53,115 nucleotides of DNA from JBJHBP01 sp050485645 (GTDB taxonomy: Bacteria; Pseudomonadota; Gammaproteobacteria; Steroidobacterales; Rariloculaceae). The notes beneath the pieces were generated by a model, which searched no databases, was not told the DNA's origin, and saw nothing but the letters and a program-made list of their open reading frames with translations. The stretch's first letter is position 1. Every line of letters starts with the position of its first letter. Of the stretch, positions 25,708 through 35,424 are shown in pieces. The translations under genes were made by a program, and so were the position numbers. Where the stretch lies: positions 1-53,115 of the forward strand of contig JBJHBT010000028.1 of NCBI GenBank assembly GCA_050485645.1, in the 5' to 3' direction.

Positions 25708-25852
25708 GCGGCGTTCTCGTCCCTGTGCCGGAATTCGTTACGGAATATATCCGAGGCGGGTTGCATTGTGCGGCCACCGCCAAGGATAATTTCCTGCGCT
25801 TGACAATTCTTTACCAACTGCATCACCGCTTCAACATTTAATACACTGCTTC

Positions 25853-26845
25853 ATGGCCCGGCGAACCGACAGCATTCCCACCCCTGCGGCCCACCGAATC
25901 GGGTGGATTGGCGCCGGCGGGCGCATGGGTTTTGCGATGACGAAACGACTGCTGGCAGCCGGCCATCAGGTGATCGTGTACAACCGAACCCGCGCAAAGG
26001 TTGAACCGCTGGCTGAATTCGGCGCAGACATAGTCGACACCTTACACGATCTCGGCCAGTGCACCACCGTGTTCGTGACGGTTGCAGCCTCGGACGATCT
26101 GCTCAGCGTCACCAGCGGCCCGAATGGCCTGCTGCGTGGCGAAAGGACGCCCCGTATCCTGATCGACTGCTCCAGCGTATCCATCGAAGCATCCTCGGCC
26201 GTGCGCAGATTCGCCTGCGAACAGGGCGTGGCCATGCTTGCCGCCCCGATCAGCGGCAACGCCAAGGCGGTGGATTCCGGGGATGCCACGGTGGCCGTTT
26301 CCGGTCCGCGCCCGGCATTCGAATTCGCCCAGGCCTATCTGCAGGCGCTTGGCAGGTCCGTCACCTACGTCGGTTCGGGCGATCAGGCACGCGTCATCAA
26401 GATTTGTCATAACCTGATGCTGGGTGCCGTGGCACAGAGCCTGGCGGAAATCTGCCTGCTGGCCGAAAGCAACGACGTGTCGCGGAGCGCCCTGCTGGAC
26501 TTCATCAATCAGAGCGTGATGGGCTCCACATTCACCCGCTACAAGACGCCGGCTTTCGTGGATCTGGACATGACGGCCACCTTCACGTCCCGCCTGCTGC
26601 GCAAGGACCTGGATCTCGGGCTGGATGCGGCACTGGCGCAGGGCATCTCGATGCCACTGACGGAACTGGTGCGCACCAAAGTCGATGCGGCCATCGAGGC
26701 CGGCTATGCCGATCACGATTTCGCGGCGCTGCTGCTTGAACAGGCCAACAGCAACGGGCTCGATCTCACCCCGCCGGCCATCACCACGTCAGACGGCGAT
26801 GCGCCCGATTACGGGCTTGCGGCCGGACCGGTCGCCACCCGATGA
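25853..26845 (+). CDS. 3-hydroxyisobutyrate dehydrogenase-like oxidoreductase
   Basis: The 330-residue NAD(P)-dependent beta-hydroxyacid dehydrogenase has a Rossmann motif 'GWIGAGGRMGFAMTKRLL' (residues 18-35), the substrate loop 'APISGNAKAVDSGD' and the catalytic Lys in 'ARVIKICHN' at about residue 183. The family oxidises 3-hydroxy acids such as 3-hydroxyisobutyrate, tartronate semialdehyde or related compounds. A 26-residue tail follows the usual C-terminus. No Shine-Dalgarno is seen; TTTAAT sits 10 bases before the ATG, suggesting a very short or absent leader. It is divergent from the LacI gene, which may control it. Confidence 0.9.
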   Translation: MARRTDSIPTPAAHRIGWIGAGGRMGFAMTKRLLAAGHQVIVYNRTRAKVEPLAEFGADIVDTLHDLGQCTTVFVTVAASDDLLSVTSGPNGLLRGERTPRILIDCSSVSIEASSAVRRFACEQGVAMLAAPISGNAKAVDSGDATVAVSGPRPAFEFAQAYLQALGRSVTYVGSGDQARVIKICHNLMLGAVAQSLAEICLLAESNDVSRSALLDFINQSVMGSTFTRYKTPAFVDLDMTATFTSRLLRKDLDLGLDAALAQGISMPLTELVRTKVDAAIEAGYADHDFAALLLEQANSNGLDLTPPAITTSDGDAPDYGLAAGPVATR

Positions 26846-26881
26846 GCGACGGCAAGCGTATCGAGCCGACGTAACGGATGT

Positions 26882-27163
26882 TCAGCCCTTGCGGTCTGCG
26901 TGGCCGAGCACCTTGTCGGGCGCGATACGATCACGCACCAGCTGCTTCAGTTCCGTGATCTCGGGAAATCGGCCCGCCTCGGCGCGTGACCAGATCGCCG
27001 TACCTTCAACATGAATCTCGAACACGCCGCCGGTCGCGTCCGGCACCAGCGTCAGTGCACCGATGTCCTTCTCGAAGGTGCCGAGCAGTTCCTGCGCCAT
27101 CCATGCCGCCCGCAACAACCAGCGACATCGTGTGCAGTAACGAATCTCCAATCTCGCCGCCAT
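26882..27163 (-). CDS. SelW/Rdx family thioredoxin-like protein
   Basis: The 93-residue protein shows the Rdx signature: 'LEIRYCTRCRWLLRAAWMAQELL' at the N-terminus with CxxC, then 'GVFEIHVEGTAIWSR' and 'FPEITELKQLVRD'. It belongs to the selenoprotein W-like group, here with Cys in place of Sec. A redox role is assumed. The open frame continues 43 codons upstream, but the family start is at MAARLEI. It is divergent from the TetR gene and probably monocistronic. Confidence 0.88.
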   Translation of the reverse strand: MAARLEIRYCTRCRWLLRAAWMAQELLGTFEKDIGALTLVPDATGGVFEIHVEGTAIWSRAEAGRFPEITELKQLVRDRIAPDKVLGHADRKG

Positions 27164-27381
27164 ACGCTCACCGTCACTGTCCTCAACGGCATCATGCTCG
27201 CGCGCGAGGTGGCAACGATCAAGTCCGCACCCGTACGGCCCACGGCAGCTGGCGCCCGAATTCATCCATGGCAGGGCTGAGCTGCGCCGCAACGCGAACC
27301 GGGCAACGCCAACCGGGCAACGCCGGCAGGCATGGAAACGCCCGGCGGCTCGAGGATTTCAGGCGGCCCTTGCAATTCAAA

Positions 27382-27414
27382 TCAAACAGACGTTTAATTC
27401 AAACGTGCGTTTGA
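27382..27414. promoter_or_regulatory. TetR operator palindrome
   Basis: The half-site TCAAACAGACGTTT (27382-27395) is separated by AATTC from AAACGTGCGTTTGA (27401-27414). The two halves are inverted with only two mismatched pairs over 14. It overlaps the GTG start of the TetR gene, which points to autoregulation of the efflux operon; it also lies upstream of the divergent SelW-like gene. Confidence 0.8.
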
Positions 27415-28091
27415 ATCCACACAGAGATCCACCGGACCGGCAGGACACGAAGCAGCGCATTCTCGATGTCGCCGAGCGCATGTTTGCCGAACAGGGCTTC
27501 GAGCTCACGTCGCTGCGGACGCTGACCGCCGAAGCCGGCGTAAACCTGGCTGCCGTGCACTATCACTTTGCTTCCAAGGAAGGGCTGTTCGAGGCCGTCG
27601 TGCAGCGCCTGGTCGAACCGCTGAACGCCGAACGTCTGGCACGCCTGGATGCGCTGGAGGCACAGGGGCAGCCGTCGCTGCATGAATTGATCGAGTCGTT
27701 CGTCGCGCCACCGCTGCGACTTTGTATTGAGGATCCGCAGCGCGGCCTGGTCGCCCCTCGCCTGCTGGGTCGCACCATGGGCAGCCCCGATCAGAACTCC
27801 ACGGCATTTCTTATGCGCCTGTTCGGTACGGTTATCGATCGTTACCTGACCGCGTTCAACCGCGCGCTGCCTGAGTGCTCCCGACACGATCTGCTGTGGC
27901 GCATGTTCTTCATGGTCGGCGTGATGGTGCAGACGCTGAGTTGCGGACATCACCTGCAACAGATTTCGCGTGGCGCATGTGACCCCTCCGACCCGTCAGC
28001 CACCATTCCTCGCGTGGTCGCATTCATCGCCGCCGGTTTTCGTGCCGGGTCGCCAGCGACGCACGCCGCGGCGTCCGGAGATCAACCATGA
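27405..28091 (+). CDS. TetR-family regulator of the efflux operon
   Basis: The 228-residue protein has a typical N-terminal HTH ('TKQRILDVAERMFAEQGFELTSLR...VHYHFASKEGLF', residues 14-60). The C-terminal domain, of the CecR/DUF1956-like type, binds the inducing ligand. It is the first gene of the efflux operon; its stop overlaps the ATG of the outer-membrane gene (ATGA). The only possible starts are the GTG at 27405 and a TTG at 27411. Neither has a ribosome site and both lie inside the palindromic operator, so translation may be leaderless. Confidence 0.92.
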   Translation: MRLNPHRDPPDRQDTKQRILDVAERMFAEQGFELTSLRTLTAEAGVNLAAVHYHFASKEGLFEAVVQRLVEPLNAERLARLDALEAQGQPSLHELIESFVAPPLRLCIEDPQRGLVAPRLLGRTMGSPDQNSTAFLMRLFGTVIDRYLTAFNRALPECSRHDLLWRMFFMVGVMVQTLSCGHHLQQISRGACDPSDPSATIPRVVAFIAAGFRAGSPATHAAASGDQP

Positions 28092-29500
28092 ATCCAGGCG
28101 CGCGTGCGCCGACGGTATGCGCTGTTCTGGCGGCATGGCTCACGGGCTGCGCGAGCGCACCGCCGATCCATCACCCGGAAACCGGTGTTGCCGTTCCCGC
28201 GCACTGGTCGGCGCCGGGCGACCGGACAGCCGCCGATCCTGCCGGATGGCGGCTCTTCGGCGACCCCGCGCTGGAAGCACTGATCGCCGAGGCGCTGGAG
28301 AACAACCGCGACCTGCGCGCCGCGGCGACACGCGTGGATCAGGCCAGAGCGCTGGCGCGGATATCCGGCGCACCACAGTATCCGGCTGTCGCCGTCGGTG
28401 GCAGTGCGCGCCGGCAGCGGCAGAACTTCATCGGCCTGCCGATCCCTGGCGCCGAAGGCGAGGTGCTGAGCACGCAGATCGATACGTTCAGCCTGTCTGT
28501 CGAAACCGCCTGGGAGGCCGATCTGTGGGGTCGAATCCGTAGCGGCGCGGCAGCGGCCCTGTCTGACGCGGAGGCTGCGTACCTGGATGAACAGGCGGCT
28601 CGCCTGTCGCTCGCGGCTCAGACGGCAAAAACCTGGTTCGCACTGATCGAAGCCAGTCAGCAGTTGCGGCTGGCCGACGACACGGTCGCGAGCTATCGCC
28701 GCACCGTGGAGCAGGTCCGATACCGCTACGAGCGTGGCCTGGCCCCATCCCTGGACCTGCGTTTCGCGCTGGCGAACCAGCATGCCGCCGAGGCGCAGCA
28801 GGCGCAGCGACAGGAACGCGTCGGGCAGGTCATGCGCCAGCTGGAAATCCTGCTCGGCCGCTATCCGGCCACCGCACTCGAAGTCCCGTCTGCACTGCCG
28901 GTGCTGGAGAACGAGGTGCCCGCAGGTCTGCCGGCCAACCTGCTCGCACGGCGGCCGGACCTGCGTGCCGCGGAAAGGCGTCTTGCTGCCGCGGACGCGC
29001 GCCTTCTGTCTGATCGCCGCGCACTGTATCCGACGCTTTCGTTAACCGCCGCCGGCGGGACCACCGCCGATGCCCTGCGGCGACTGCTGGATGGCGACTT
29101 CAGCGTCTGGAGTGTGGCCGGCAGCCTCATGCAGCCCCTCTTTCAGGGCGGGCGGCTGCGTGCCCAGATCGATGTGGCCGATGCGCGGGCCAGGGAAGCA
29201 CTGGAGTCCTATGCCGGTCAGCTGCTGATGGCCTTCGCCGAGGTCGAGACGGCGCTGGACGCACAGTCGTATCAGCGTGCCAGGGCCGGGCTGCTGGGCG
29301 ACGCAGCCAGCCAGGCCGAGGCCGCGCGCGCCATCGCCGAGACGCGCTACGGCAGCGGTCTTGACCCCCTGCTGGTGGTGCTCGAGGCGCAGCGCCGTTC
29401 GCTGGAAGCCGACAGTCAGCTGCTGACGGCGCGGCGCCAGCTGCTGGATGCCCATGTGGATCTGCACCTGGCGCTGGGCGGGTACTTCGATGACGACTGA
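28088..29500 (+). CDS. Outer-membrane efflux lipoprotein (NodT/OprM type)
   Basis: The 470-residue protein has a lipobox (LTGCAS, Cys at about 18) and the TolC-fold double repeat: 'WRLFGDPALEALIAEALENNRDLRAAATRV' in the first half and 'AAERRLAAADARLLSDRRALYPTLSL' in the second. It forms the trimeric exit duct of a tripartite pump. It overlaps the TetR gene by 4 bases and precedes the adaptor gene by 39. Length and order are typical. Confidence 0.94.
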   Translation: MNPGARAPTVCAVLAAWLTGCASAPPIHHPETGVAVPAHWSAPGDRTAADPAGWRLFGDPALEALIAEALENNRDLRAAATRVDQARALARISGAPQYPAVAVGGSARRQRQNFIGLPIPGAEGEVLSTQIDTFSLSVETAWEADLWGRIRSGAAAALSDAEAAYLDEQAARLSLAAQTAKTWFALIEASQQLRLADDTVASYRRTVEQVRYRYERGLAPSLDLRFALANQHAAEAQQAQRQERVGQVMRQLEILLGRYPATALEVPSALPVLENEVPAGLPANLLARRPDLRAAERRLAAADARLLSDRRALYPTLSLTAAGGTTADALRRLLDGDFSVWSVAGSLMQPLFQGGRLRAQIDVADARAREALESYAGQLLMAFAEVETALDAQSYQRARAGLLGDAASQAEAARAIAETRYGSGLDPLLVVLEAQRRSLEADSQLLTARRQLLDAHVDLHLALGGYFDDD

Positions 29501-29539
29501 CGGCGACCATCACCGGCATCTTCAACATCCGAGGCAGGC

Positions 29540-30712
29540 ATGCGTAAGTTGATTCGTGTTCTGTTGCCGCTGGCGGTGGTCGCGGTGGCGATCGTACTCG
29601 CCGCCGTCCTGATCGCGTCGCGACCCCAGATAGAAACCCGCGCGCCCGAGTCCGTCGCACCGCTGGTGCGCTACGCAACCGCCGAGCCGACGCAGCTGCA
29701 GTCGATGGTGCGCAGCCAGGGCACGGTCACGCCACGCACGCAGACGGTGCTGTTCCCGGAAATCACCGGCCGCGTGGTGGAAGTGTCCTCATCGCTGGTC
29801 GCCGGCGGCTTCTTCGCGGCCGGGGATGCGTTGATTCGCATCGACCCGCGCGACTACGAACTCGCGGTAGTCAGCGCGCGTGCGCAGATCGCGCAGGCCG
29901 AAGCGCGGCTGAGAATAGAACAGGAAGAGGCGGCCGTGGCACGTCGCGAATGGGCTGTGCTCGGGCACGACGACGAACCGTCGCCGCTGGTTCTGCGTGA
30001 GCCGCAACTCGCCGAGGTGCGAGCGGCGCTGGAAGCGGCCCGCGCCGCTCATGAGCGTGCCGAAAGGGATCTGGCGCGCACGATCATACGCGCGCCATTC
30101 GCCGGCCGCGTACGCGACAGACAGGTGGACGTGGGCCAGATCGTGACCCCCGGCAATTCGCTCGCAACGCTGCATGCCACCGACGTCGCCGAGATCAGGC
30201 TTCCCGTGCCCGACCGCGAACTTCAGTTTCTGGATCTGCCGCCGGGAAGCAGCAACGATCGCGCCGCACCGTCTGTCACGATACGCGCGCAGTTTGCCGG
30301 CCAGTCACTGCAGTGGCACGGCCACATCACCCGCACCGAGGGCGAGATCGATCCGCAAAGCCGCATGGTGCATCTGGTTGCCGAGGTGCGCGAGCCGTAC
30401 GCAGACGCACCCGACGGCGGGTCGATGCCGTTGGTCGCGGGCATGTTCGTGCATGCGGAAATCCGTGGCCGGGTATTCGATGACGTGTTCGTACTGCCGC
30501 GCAGCGTACTGCGTGACGAAGACCGGCTGCTGATCATCGATGACGACAACCGCCTGCGCTTCCGTCGTGTGCGGATCCTGAGAACCGACCGCGACGAGGT
30601 CGTGATTTCGGGGGGACTGGCGGCCGGAGAGCGCATCTGCGTATCCCCGCTGGACGTGGCCATCGACGGCATGCGGGTGCGCACGGACGCCGATGAGGAA
30701 GCCGCTTCGTGA
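29540..30712 (+). CDS. RND efflux periplasmic adaptor (MFP)
   Basis: The 390-residue protein has one N-terminal membrane helix (residues 8-28), lipoyl half-motifs ('TPRTQTVLFPEITGRVVEVS' and 'RAPFAGRVRDRQVDVGQIV'), a coiled-coil hairpin (about residues 115-180, Ala/Glu/Arg-rich) and a beta-barrel domain. It bridges the RND pump and the outer-membrane duct. Its stop overlaps the GTG start of the RND gene. Confidence 0.94.
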   Translation: MRKLIRVLLPLAVVAVAIVLAAVLIASRPQIETRAPESVAPLVRYATAEPTQLQSMVRSQGTVTPRTQTVLFPEITGRVVEVSSSLVAGGFFAAGDALIRIDPRDYELAVVSARAQIAQAEARLRIEQEEAAVARREWAVLGHDDEPSPLVLREPQLAEVRAALEAARAAHERAERDLARTIIRAPFAGRVRDRQVDVGQIVTPGNSLATLHATDVAEIRLPVPDRELQFLDLPPGSSNDRAAPSVTIRAQFAGQSLQWHGHITRTEGEIDPQSRMVHLVAEVREPYADAPDGGSMPLVAGMFVHAEIRGRVFDDVFVLPRSVLRDEDRLLIIDDDNRLRFRRVRILRTDRDEVVISGGLAAGERICVSPLDVAIDGMRVRTDADEEAAS

Positions 30713-33700
30713 AAACCGCGATCCGCTGGTTTGTCGGTAACGGTGTTGCCGCCAATCTGCTGCGGGTGCTCGTCGTGGCCGGGGGAATCATCACCGTCGG
30801 GTCGATCACCAAGGAGGTTTTTCCGGAGATCAATCCGAACCTGATCACGGTTCAGGTTCTGTATCCCGGCGCGGCCCCGCAGGAAGTGGAACAGGGCATC
30901 GTCGTGCCCGTCGAGGAAGAGCTTCAGGGTGTCGAGGGCATCAGACGGATATCGTCATCGTCGGCCGAAGGCATGGGCACGGTCAGCGTCGAGGTCGACA
31001 CCGGCTTTGCCGTCCGCGACGTGCTCGACGAGGTCCGCACCCGGGTCGACGCCATCGCGATCTTCCCCGTGGAAGCCGAACGACCCGTCGTACGCGAGGT
31101 GATTTCGCGGCGTCAGGTGCTGGATGTTGCGCTGTCGGGAGACGTTGATGAGCATGCGCTGAAGCGGCTGGGCGAACGTGTACGTGACGAGATCGCTGCG
31201 CTGCCGGGTATCACGCAGGTCGATCTGGTGTCCGTGCGACCCTATGAGATCGCCATCGAGGTATCCGAAGCAGCGCTTCGCCGACACGGTCTGCGATTCG
31301 ATGACGTGGCACGGGCGGTTCGCGAGTCGGCGGTGGACGTGCCCGGCGGATCGATCAGAACCGAAGGTGGTGAAGTGCTGCTGCGCACCAGCGGGCGCGT
31401 CTATCTGGGCCCCGGATTCGAGGATCTCGTACTGCTCACCCGCCCCGACGGCACGTATCTGCGGCTCGGCGACATCGCGCGCGTCGTCGACGGATTCGCG
31501 GAAACCGACGAAATCTCGCGTTTCAACGGCTCGCCGGCCGCGCTCATTCAGGTGTTCCGCGTCGGCAATCAGGATGCGCTCGCGGTCGCCGCCACGGTGC
31601 GCGGGTATGTTGAGGCGGCATCGGCGCAACTGCCCGAAGGCGTGCAGCTGACGATCTGGCAGGACACATCGCGCATATTTCTGAGCCGCATGAACCTGCT
31701 CGTGACCAACGGACTGGTGGGTTTCGTGCTCGTCTTCATCATGCTGGCGCTGTTCCTGCGCCTCAGCCTGGCGTTCTGGGTGAGCGTGAGCATCCCCGTC
31801 TCATTCCTCGGCACGCTGTGGCTGATGCCGGCATTCGACGTATCGATCAACATGATTTCGCTGTTCGCGTTCATCGTCGCGCTGGGCATCGTGGTCGACA
31901 ACGCAATCGTCGTCGGCGAGAGCATTTACACCAGACAGGGCACTCTCGGCCGCGGACCCGAGGCGTCGATCGCAGGCGCGCAGCGGGTGGTCGTGCCGGT
32001 GATTTTCGGTGTGCTGACCACGGTTGCCGCGTTCGCGCCGATGCTGTTCCTGGAAGGCGTGATGGGTCAGGTGTTCCGCGTAATCCCGCTGATTGTGATT
32101 CCGATCCTGCTGTTCTCGCTGATCGATTCGCTGCTCGTGCTGCCGTCCAATCTGGCCCGGTCGGGAGCCGCCATGAGCGGCGGGCACGGTCCGCTGGCGG
32201 CCTGGGCGCGCGTGCAGCAGCGCATCTCCGGCGGACTGGACTGGTGGATCGAGCGGGCCTACCGACCGACCCTGGAGCGCGCGGTGCAGTGGCGCGCGCT
32301 GACGCTGGCCGCTGGCCTCGCGCTGCTGATCATCACCGCCGGCTTCATCGGCGGAGGCTGGCTGCGGTTTGCGTTCTTCCCGCCCATCGAAGCGGACAAT
32401 GTCGCCGTCATGCTCACCATGCCCCAGGGCACGCCGATCGAAACCACGGAAGCGGCGGTGCGGCACCTCGAAGCGACGGCGCTGGCGCTCGGCGCCGAGC
32501 TCGAACGCGATAACGGACCGGTATTCCGTCATGTGCTGGCCTCGGTCGGCAGCCAGCCCTATGGCGCACAGCAGAGTCAGGGCATGCTTGGCGGCGGTGC
32601 GGCGCCTTCCGCGAGCCACCTTGGCGAGGTCAACATCGAACTCGTGCCGTCCGAGCAGCGTTCGCTGGGAAGCAATGCGCTTGCAACAATGTGGCGTGAA
32701 CGCGCCGGTCTGATAGCCGATGCCGTGGAGTTGACATTCACCGCGTCGCTGTTCAGCGCCGGCGAAGCCATCAACATTGAACTGCAGGGTCCCGACCTCG
32801 ACCACCTGCGCGAAGCGGCCGATTGGCTGAAAGTACGACTCGCCGAGTATCCGGGCGTGTTCGACATCGCCGATTCGTTCCGCGCCGGCCGCCGCGAACT
32901 GACGCTCGCGATCCGGCCGGAAGCCGAATCGCTGGGCCTTACACTGGCCGATCTCGGCCGCCAGGTACGTCAGGGCTTTTACGGTGAAGAGGCACAGCGC
33001 ATCCAGCGCGGACGGGAAGATGTGAAGGTGATGGTCCGCTATCCGGTCGAGGAGCGGCGCTCACTGGGAGATCTGGAGGAGATGCGGATCCGCACGCCTC
33101 AGGGGGCGGAAGTGCCGTTCGGCCAGGTCGCCATCGCCGGTCACGGACGCGGCTTCGACACGATTCAGCGCACCGACCGTCAGCGCACGATCAACGTCAC
33201 CACCGACGTGGATCTGAGCCTGGGCAATCCGAACGAAATCATCGCCAGCCTGGAAGCGAGCGTGCTGCCCGAACTGACAGCGCGCTACGCCGGCATCCGC
33301 TACACATTCGAGGGCGAGCAGCAGCAGCAGCGCGAGACGCTGCAAGGATTGGGCGCACTGTTCCTGATTGCACTGATCGTGATTTACGCGCTGCTCGCGA
33401 TTCCGCTGCGCTCCTACGTGCAACCGATCGTCATCATGCTCGCGATTCCTTTCGGCCTCGTCGGCGCGATCGGCGGCCACCTGCTGTTCGGCATGGAGCT
33501 CACGGTACTGTCGATGCTCGGGATGGTCGCGATGGCCGGCGTGGTCGTGAACAGCAGTCTGGTGCTGATCGATTTCGCGAACCGGCGTCTTGCTGATGGC
33601 CTGCCGGCCGCGGAAGCGGTCGTCGAAGCCGCCGTGGCACGGTTCCGCCCGGTCATGCTGACCGCCATCACAACGTTCGTGGGATTGACGCCGCTGATGC

Positions 33701-33900
33701 TCGAACGCAGTCTGCAGGCGCAGTTCATGATACCGATGGCAATTTCACTGGCTTTCGGTGTGCTGTTCTCCACGGTGGTTACGCTGGCGCTGGTGCCGGC
33801 GGCTTACCTGATCGTACTGGATGCGCGCGACACGCTTGCGCGGCTGGTCAACGCACGCGCGATGCCAGGCGCGGAACGGACGCGACGTTTGCCGCAGTGA
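30709..33900 (+). CDS. RND efflux transporter (HAE-type)
   Basis: The 1063-residue inner-membrane pump has twelve transmembrane helices and two large periplasmic loops. It starts 'WFVGNGVAANLL'; the proton-relay motif in TM4 is 'GIVVDNAIVVGE' near residue 394. The second half has 'MVAMAGVVVNSSLVLIDFAN'. It begins at GTG 30709, overlapping the adaptor gene. Substrates cannot be read from sequence. With only one relay Asp (DN rather than DD) it resembles the less-studied HAE branch rather than AcrB. Confidence 0.95.
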   Translation: MKTAIRWFVGNGVAANLLRVLVVAGGIITVGSITKEVFPEINPNLITVQVLYPGAAPQEVEQGIVVPVEEELQGVEGIRRISSSSAEGMGTVSVEVDTGFAVRDVLDEVRTRVDAIAIFPVEAERPVVREVISRRQVLDVALSGDVDEHALKRLGERVRDEIAALPGITQVDLVSVRPYEIAIEVSEAALRRHGLRFDDVARAVRESAVDVPGGSIRTEGGEVLLRTSGRVYLGPGFEDLVLLTRPDGTYLRLGDIARVVDGFAETDEISRFNGSPAALIQVFRVGNQDALAVAATVRGYVEAASAQLPEGVQLTIWQDTSRIFLSRMNLLVTNGLVGFVLVFIMLALFLRLSLAFWVSVSIPVSFLGTLWLMPAFDVSINMISLFAFIVALGIVVDNAIVVGESIYTRQGTLGRGPEASIAGAQRVVVPVIFGVLTTVAAFAPMLFLEGVMGQVFRVIPLIVIPILLFSLIDSLLVLPSNLARSGAAMSGGHGPLAAWARVQQRISGGLDWWIERAYRPTLERAVQWRALTLAAGLALLIITAGFIGGGWLRFAFFPPIEADNVAVMLTMPQGTPIETTEAAVRHLEATALALGAELERDNGPVFRHVLASVGSQPYGAQQSQGMLGGGAAPSASHLGEVNIELVPSEQRSLGSNALATMWRERAGLIADAVELTFTASLFSAGEAINIELQGPDLDHLREAADWLKVRLAEYPGVFDIADSFRAGRRELTLAIRPEAESLGLTLADLGRQVRQGFYGEEAQRIQRGREDVKVMVRYPVEERRSLGDLEEMRIRTPQGAEVPFGQVAIAGHGRGFDTIQRTDRQRTINVTTDVDLSLGNPNEIIASLEASVLPELTARYAGIRYTFEGEQQQQRETLQGLGALFLIALIVIYALLAIPLRSYVQPIVIMLAIPFGLVGAIGGHLLFGMELTVLSMLGMVAMAGVVVNSSLVLIDFANRRLADGLPAAEAVVEAAVARFRPVMLTAITTFVGLTPLMLERSLQAQFMIPMAISLAFGVLFSTVVTLALVPAAYLIVLDARDTLARLVNARAMPGAERTRRLPQ

Positions 33901-33981
33901 GTGCGGTGGCAGCGAGCGCGCTTGCAGCGAGGGCGGTTGCAGCAAGCGGGATGCGCGGCAGCCGGACCGCCGGAGGCACAG

Positions 33982-34782
33982 TCAGTCCATCTGCCTCAGT
34001 CGATCCACCCGCAGGCGTTCGCGCCGGTCGAACAGGCGGCGACTGCCGGCCAGCACGGCTGCGACCGTGCCAAAGCCGGTGCCGACGGTAATCGTAAACA
34101 TGATCAGAATCTGATACTTGACCGCCAGCGCCGGCGGAGTGCCGGCCAGAATCTGGCCGGTCATCATGCCGGGCAGGCTGACGATGCCGGCCGCGGCCAT
34201 CGCATTGATCATCGGCATCATGCCCGAGCGCATCGCCTCGCGGCGCAGATCGCCGATCGCCAGATGCCAGGGGTGCCCCATCATCAGCCGGTTCTCAATC
34301 ATTGCACGCTGACGCCACGTCGATTCGGTCAGGCGATCCAGACTCAGCGCCACCCCGGTCATCGTATTGCCGAGCAGCATGCCCAGCAGCGGAATCGCAT
34401 ACTGAGGCGTGTACCACGGCTCAGGGCCGATGATCGCGATCAGGGTCAGCACGGTGACGGAAAAGGCAGAGATGAACATCGCCACCGTACCGATACCGAA
34501 GGCCCAGCCACCGGTCAGCCGGTACTTCTGTCGTGCCATCACTTCACGCCCGGCCACCAGCAGCATGACCAGCGCCATCAGAACGATCCACGGCAGCGTG
34601 CCGACAGCGAACAGCGTTTCCAGCACCAGGCCGATCAACGCGAGCTGGATGACAGTGCGCGCAGCCGCGATCAGCAGCGGGCGGCCAATCCGCAGACGGG
34701 TCAGGTGCGTGCACAATGCCAGCAACAGGACGAGACTGCCGGCGATGGCCAGTTGCCACCAGGACAGTTCGATCACTTCCAT
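33982..34782 (-). CDS. fetB: FetB-type ABC permease (putative iron exporter)
   Basis: The 266-residue protein has about seven membrane segments and the UPF0014/FetB signature: 'RTVIQLALIGLVLETLF', 'IPLLGMLLGNTMTGVALSLDR' and 'GIVSLPGMMTGQILAG'. In E. coli, FetAB helps export iron and protects against peroxide. It overlaps the ATPase gene by ATGA, forming a two-gene unit. The tail is Arg-rich and cytoplasmic. Confidence 0.88.
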   Translation of the reverse strand: MEVIELSWWQLAIAGSLVLLLALCTHLTRLRIGRPLLIAAARTVIQLALIGLVLETLFAVGTLPWIVLMALVMLLVAGREVMARQKYRLTGGWAFGIGTVAMFISAFSVTVLTLIAIIGPEPWYTPQYAIPLLGMLLGNTMTGVALSLDRLTESTWRQRAMIENRLMMGHPWHLAIGDLRREAMRSGMMPMINAMAAAGIVSLPGMMTGQILAGTPPALAVKYQILIMFTITVGTGFGTVAAVLAGSRRLFDRRERLRVDRLRQMD

Positions 34783-35384
34783 CAGGCCGTCACCAGACGA
34801 CGATCGCGAATCACGAAGTGGCGGTCGGCCACCCGGCTGATCTGCCCGGCGTCATGTGCCACCCAGATCGCGGGCAGCTGCTGGTTGCGGATCAGGTCGG
34901 TCAACCATCGCTCGACGCGCTCGATCGATGTGCCGTCGAGGTTGGCGGTGGGCTCGTCCAGCAACAATGCGGCGGGCCGCGACGACAGGGCACGTATCAA
35001 CGCCAGGCGCTGCTTTTCGCCCGAAGACAGTCGCGCCACCGTCCATTCCCGGGCGTCGGCCGGCAGGCCCAGTTCAACCAGCGTTTCGGTCATGGGGTGG
35101 CAGAAGTGTTCTCCGACGGTGTCGGCCCACCACTGACTCTCGGCCGGCACCAGCATCACCCGCCGGCGCCATTCGTGCGCCGGCACGGATTCGCGTTCGG
35201 TCTCGCCCAGTCTCACGCGGCCGGTGTGCGGCTCCAGATCGGCGACGGCGCGCAGCAGGCGCGTCTTGCCCGACCCCGAGGCTCCCGACAGGCACACGAT
35301 TTCGCCGGCGGCGACATCGAGGTCGACGGCTGTCAACTCGCCGATGGCGATCCGTTCGAGAACGAGATGTGCGTTTCCCGGCAT
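34782..35384 (-). CDS. fetA: FetA-type ABC ATPase
   Basis: The 200-residue ATP-binding subunit has Walker A 'GASGSGKTRLL' near residue 35, the signature 'LSSGEKQRLALIRAL' and Walker B 'ALLLDEPTANLD', then the switch His in 'WVAHD'. It is a compact ATPase that pairs with the overlapping permease gene. The open frame reaches 35552, inside the aldo/keto reductase gene; the first sensible start is the ATG at 35384, about 40 bases after the reductase stop. Confidence 0.88.
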   Translation of the reverse strand: MPGNAHLVLERIAIGELTAVDLDVAAGEIVCLSGASGSGKTRLLRAVADLEPHTGRVRLGETERESVPAHEWRRRVMLVPAESQWWADTVGEHFCHPMTETLVELGLPADAREWTVARLSSGEKQRLALIRALSSRPAALLLDEPTANLDGTSIERVERWLTDLIRNQQLPAIWVAHDAGQISRVADRHFVIRDRRLVTA

Positions 35385-35424
35385 CAGCGACCGTTCGTCA
35401 CGCAGCAGGCGCGATGAGACGACA

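Noticed and set aside
25800..25806. TTGACA as the -35 box of the hydroxyacid dehydrogenase gene
   Set aside because: No -10 hexamer lies 16-18 bases downstream; the TTTAAT near the ATG is about 31 bases away.
33901..33981. Short repeated GCAGCGAG/GCAGCAAG units after the RND gene
   Set aside because: The units are few, irregular and too short to be a CRISPR or defined repeat; likely chance or slippage.
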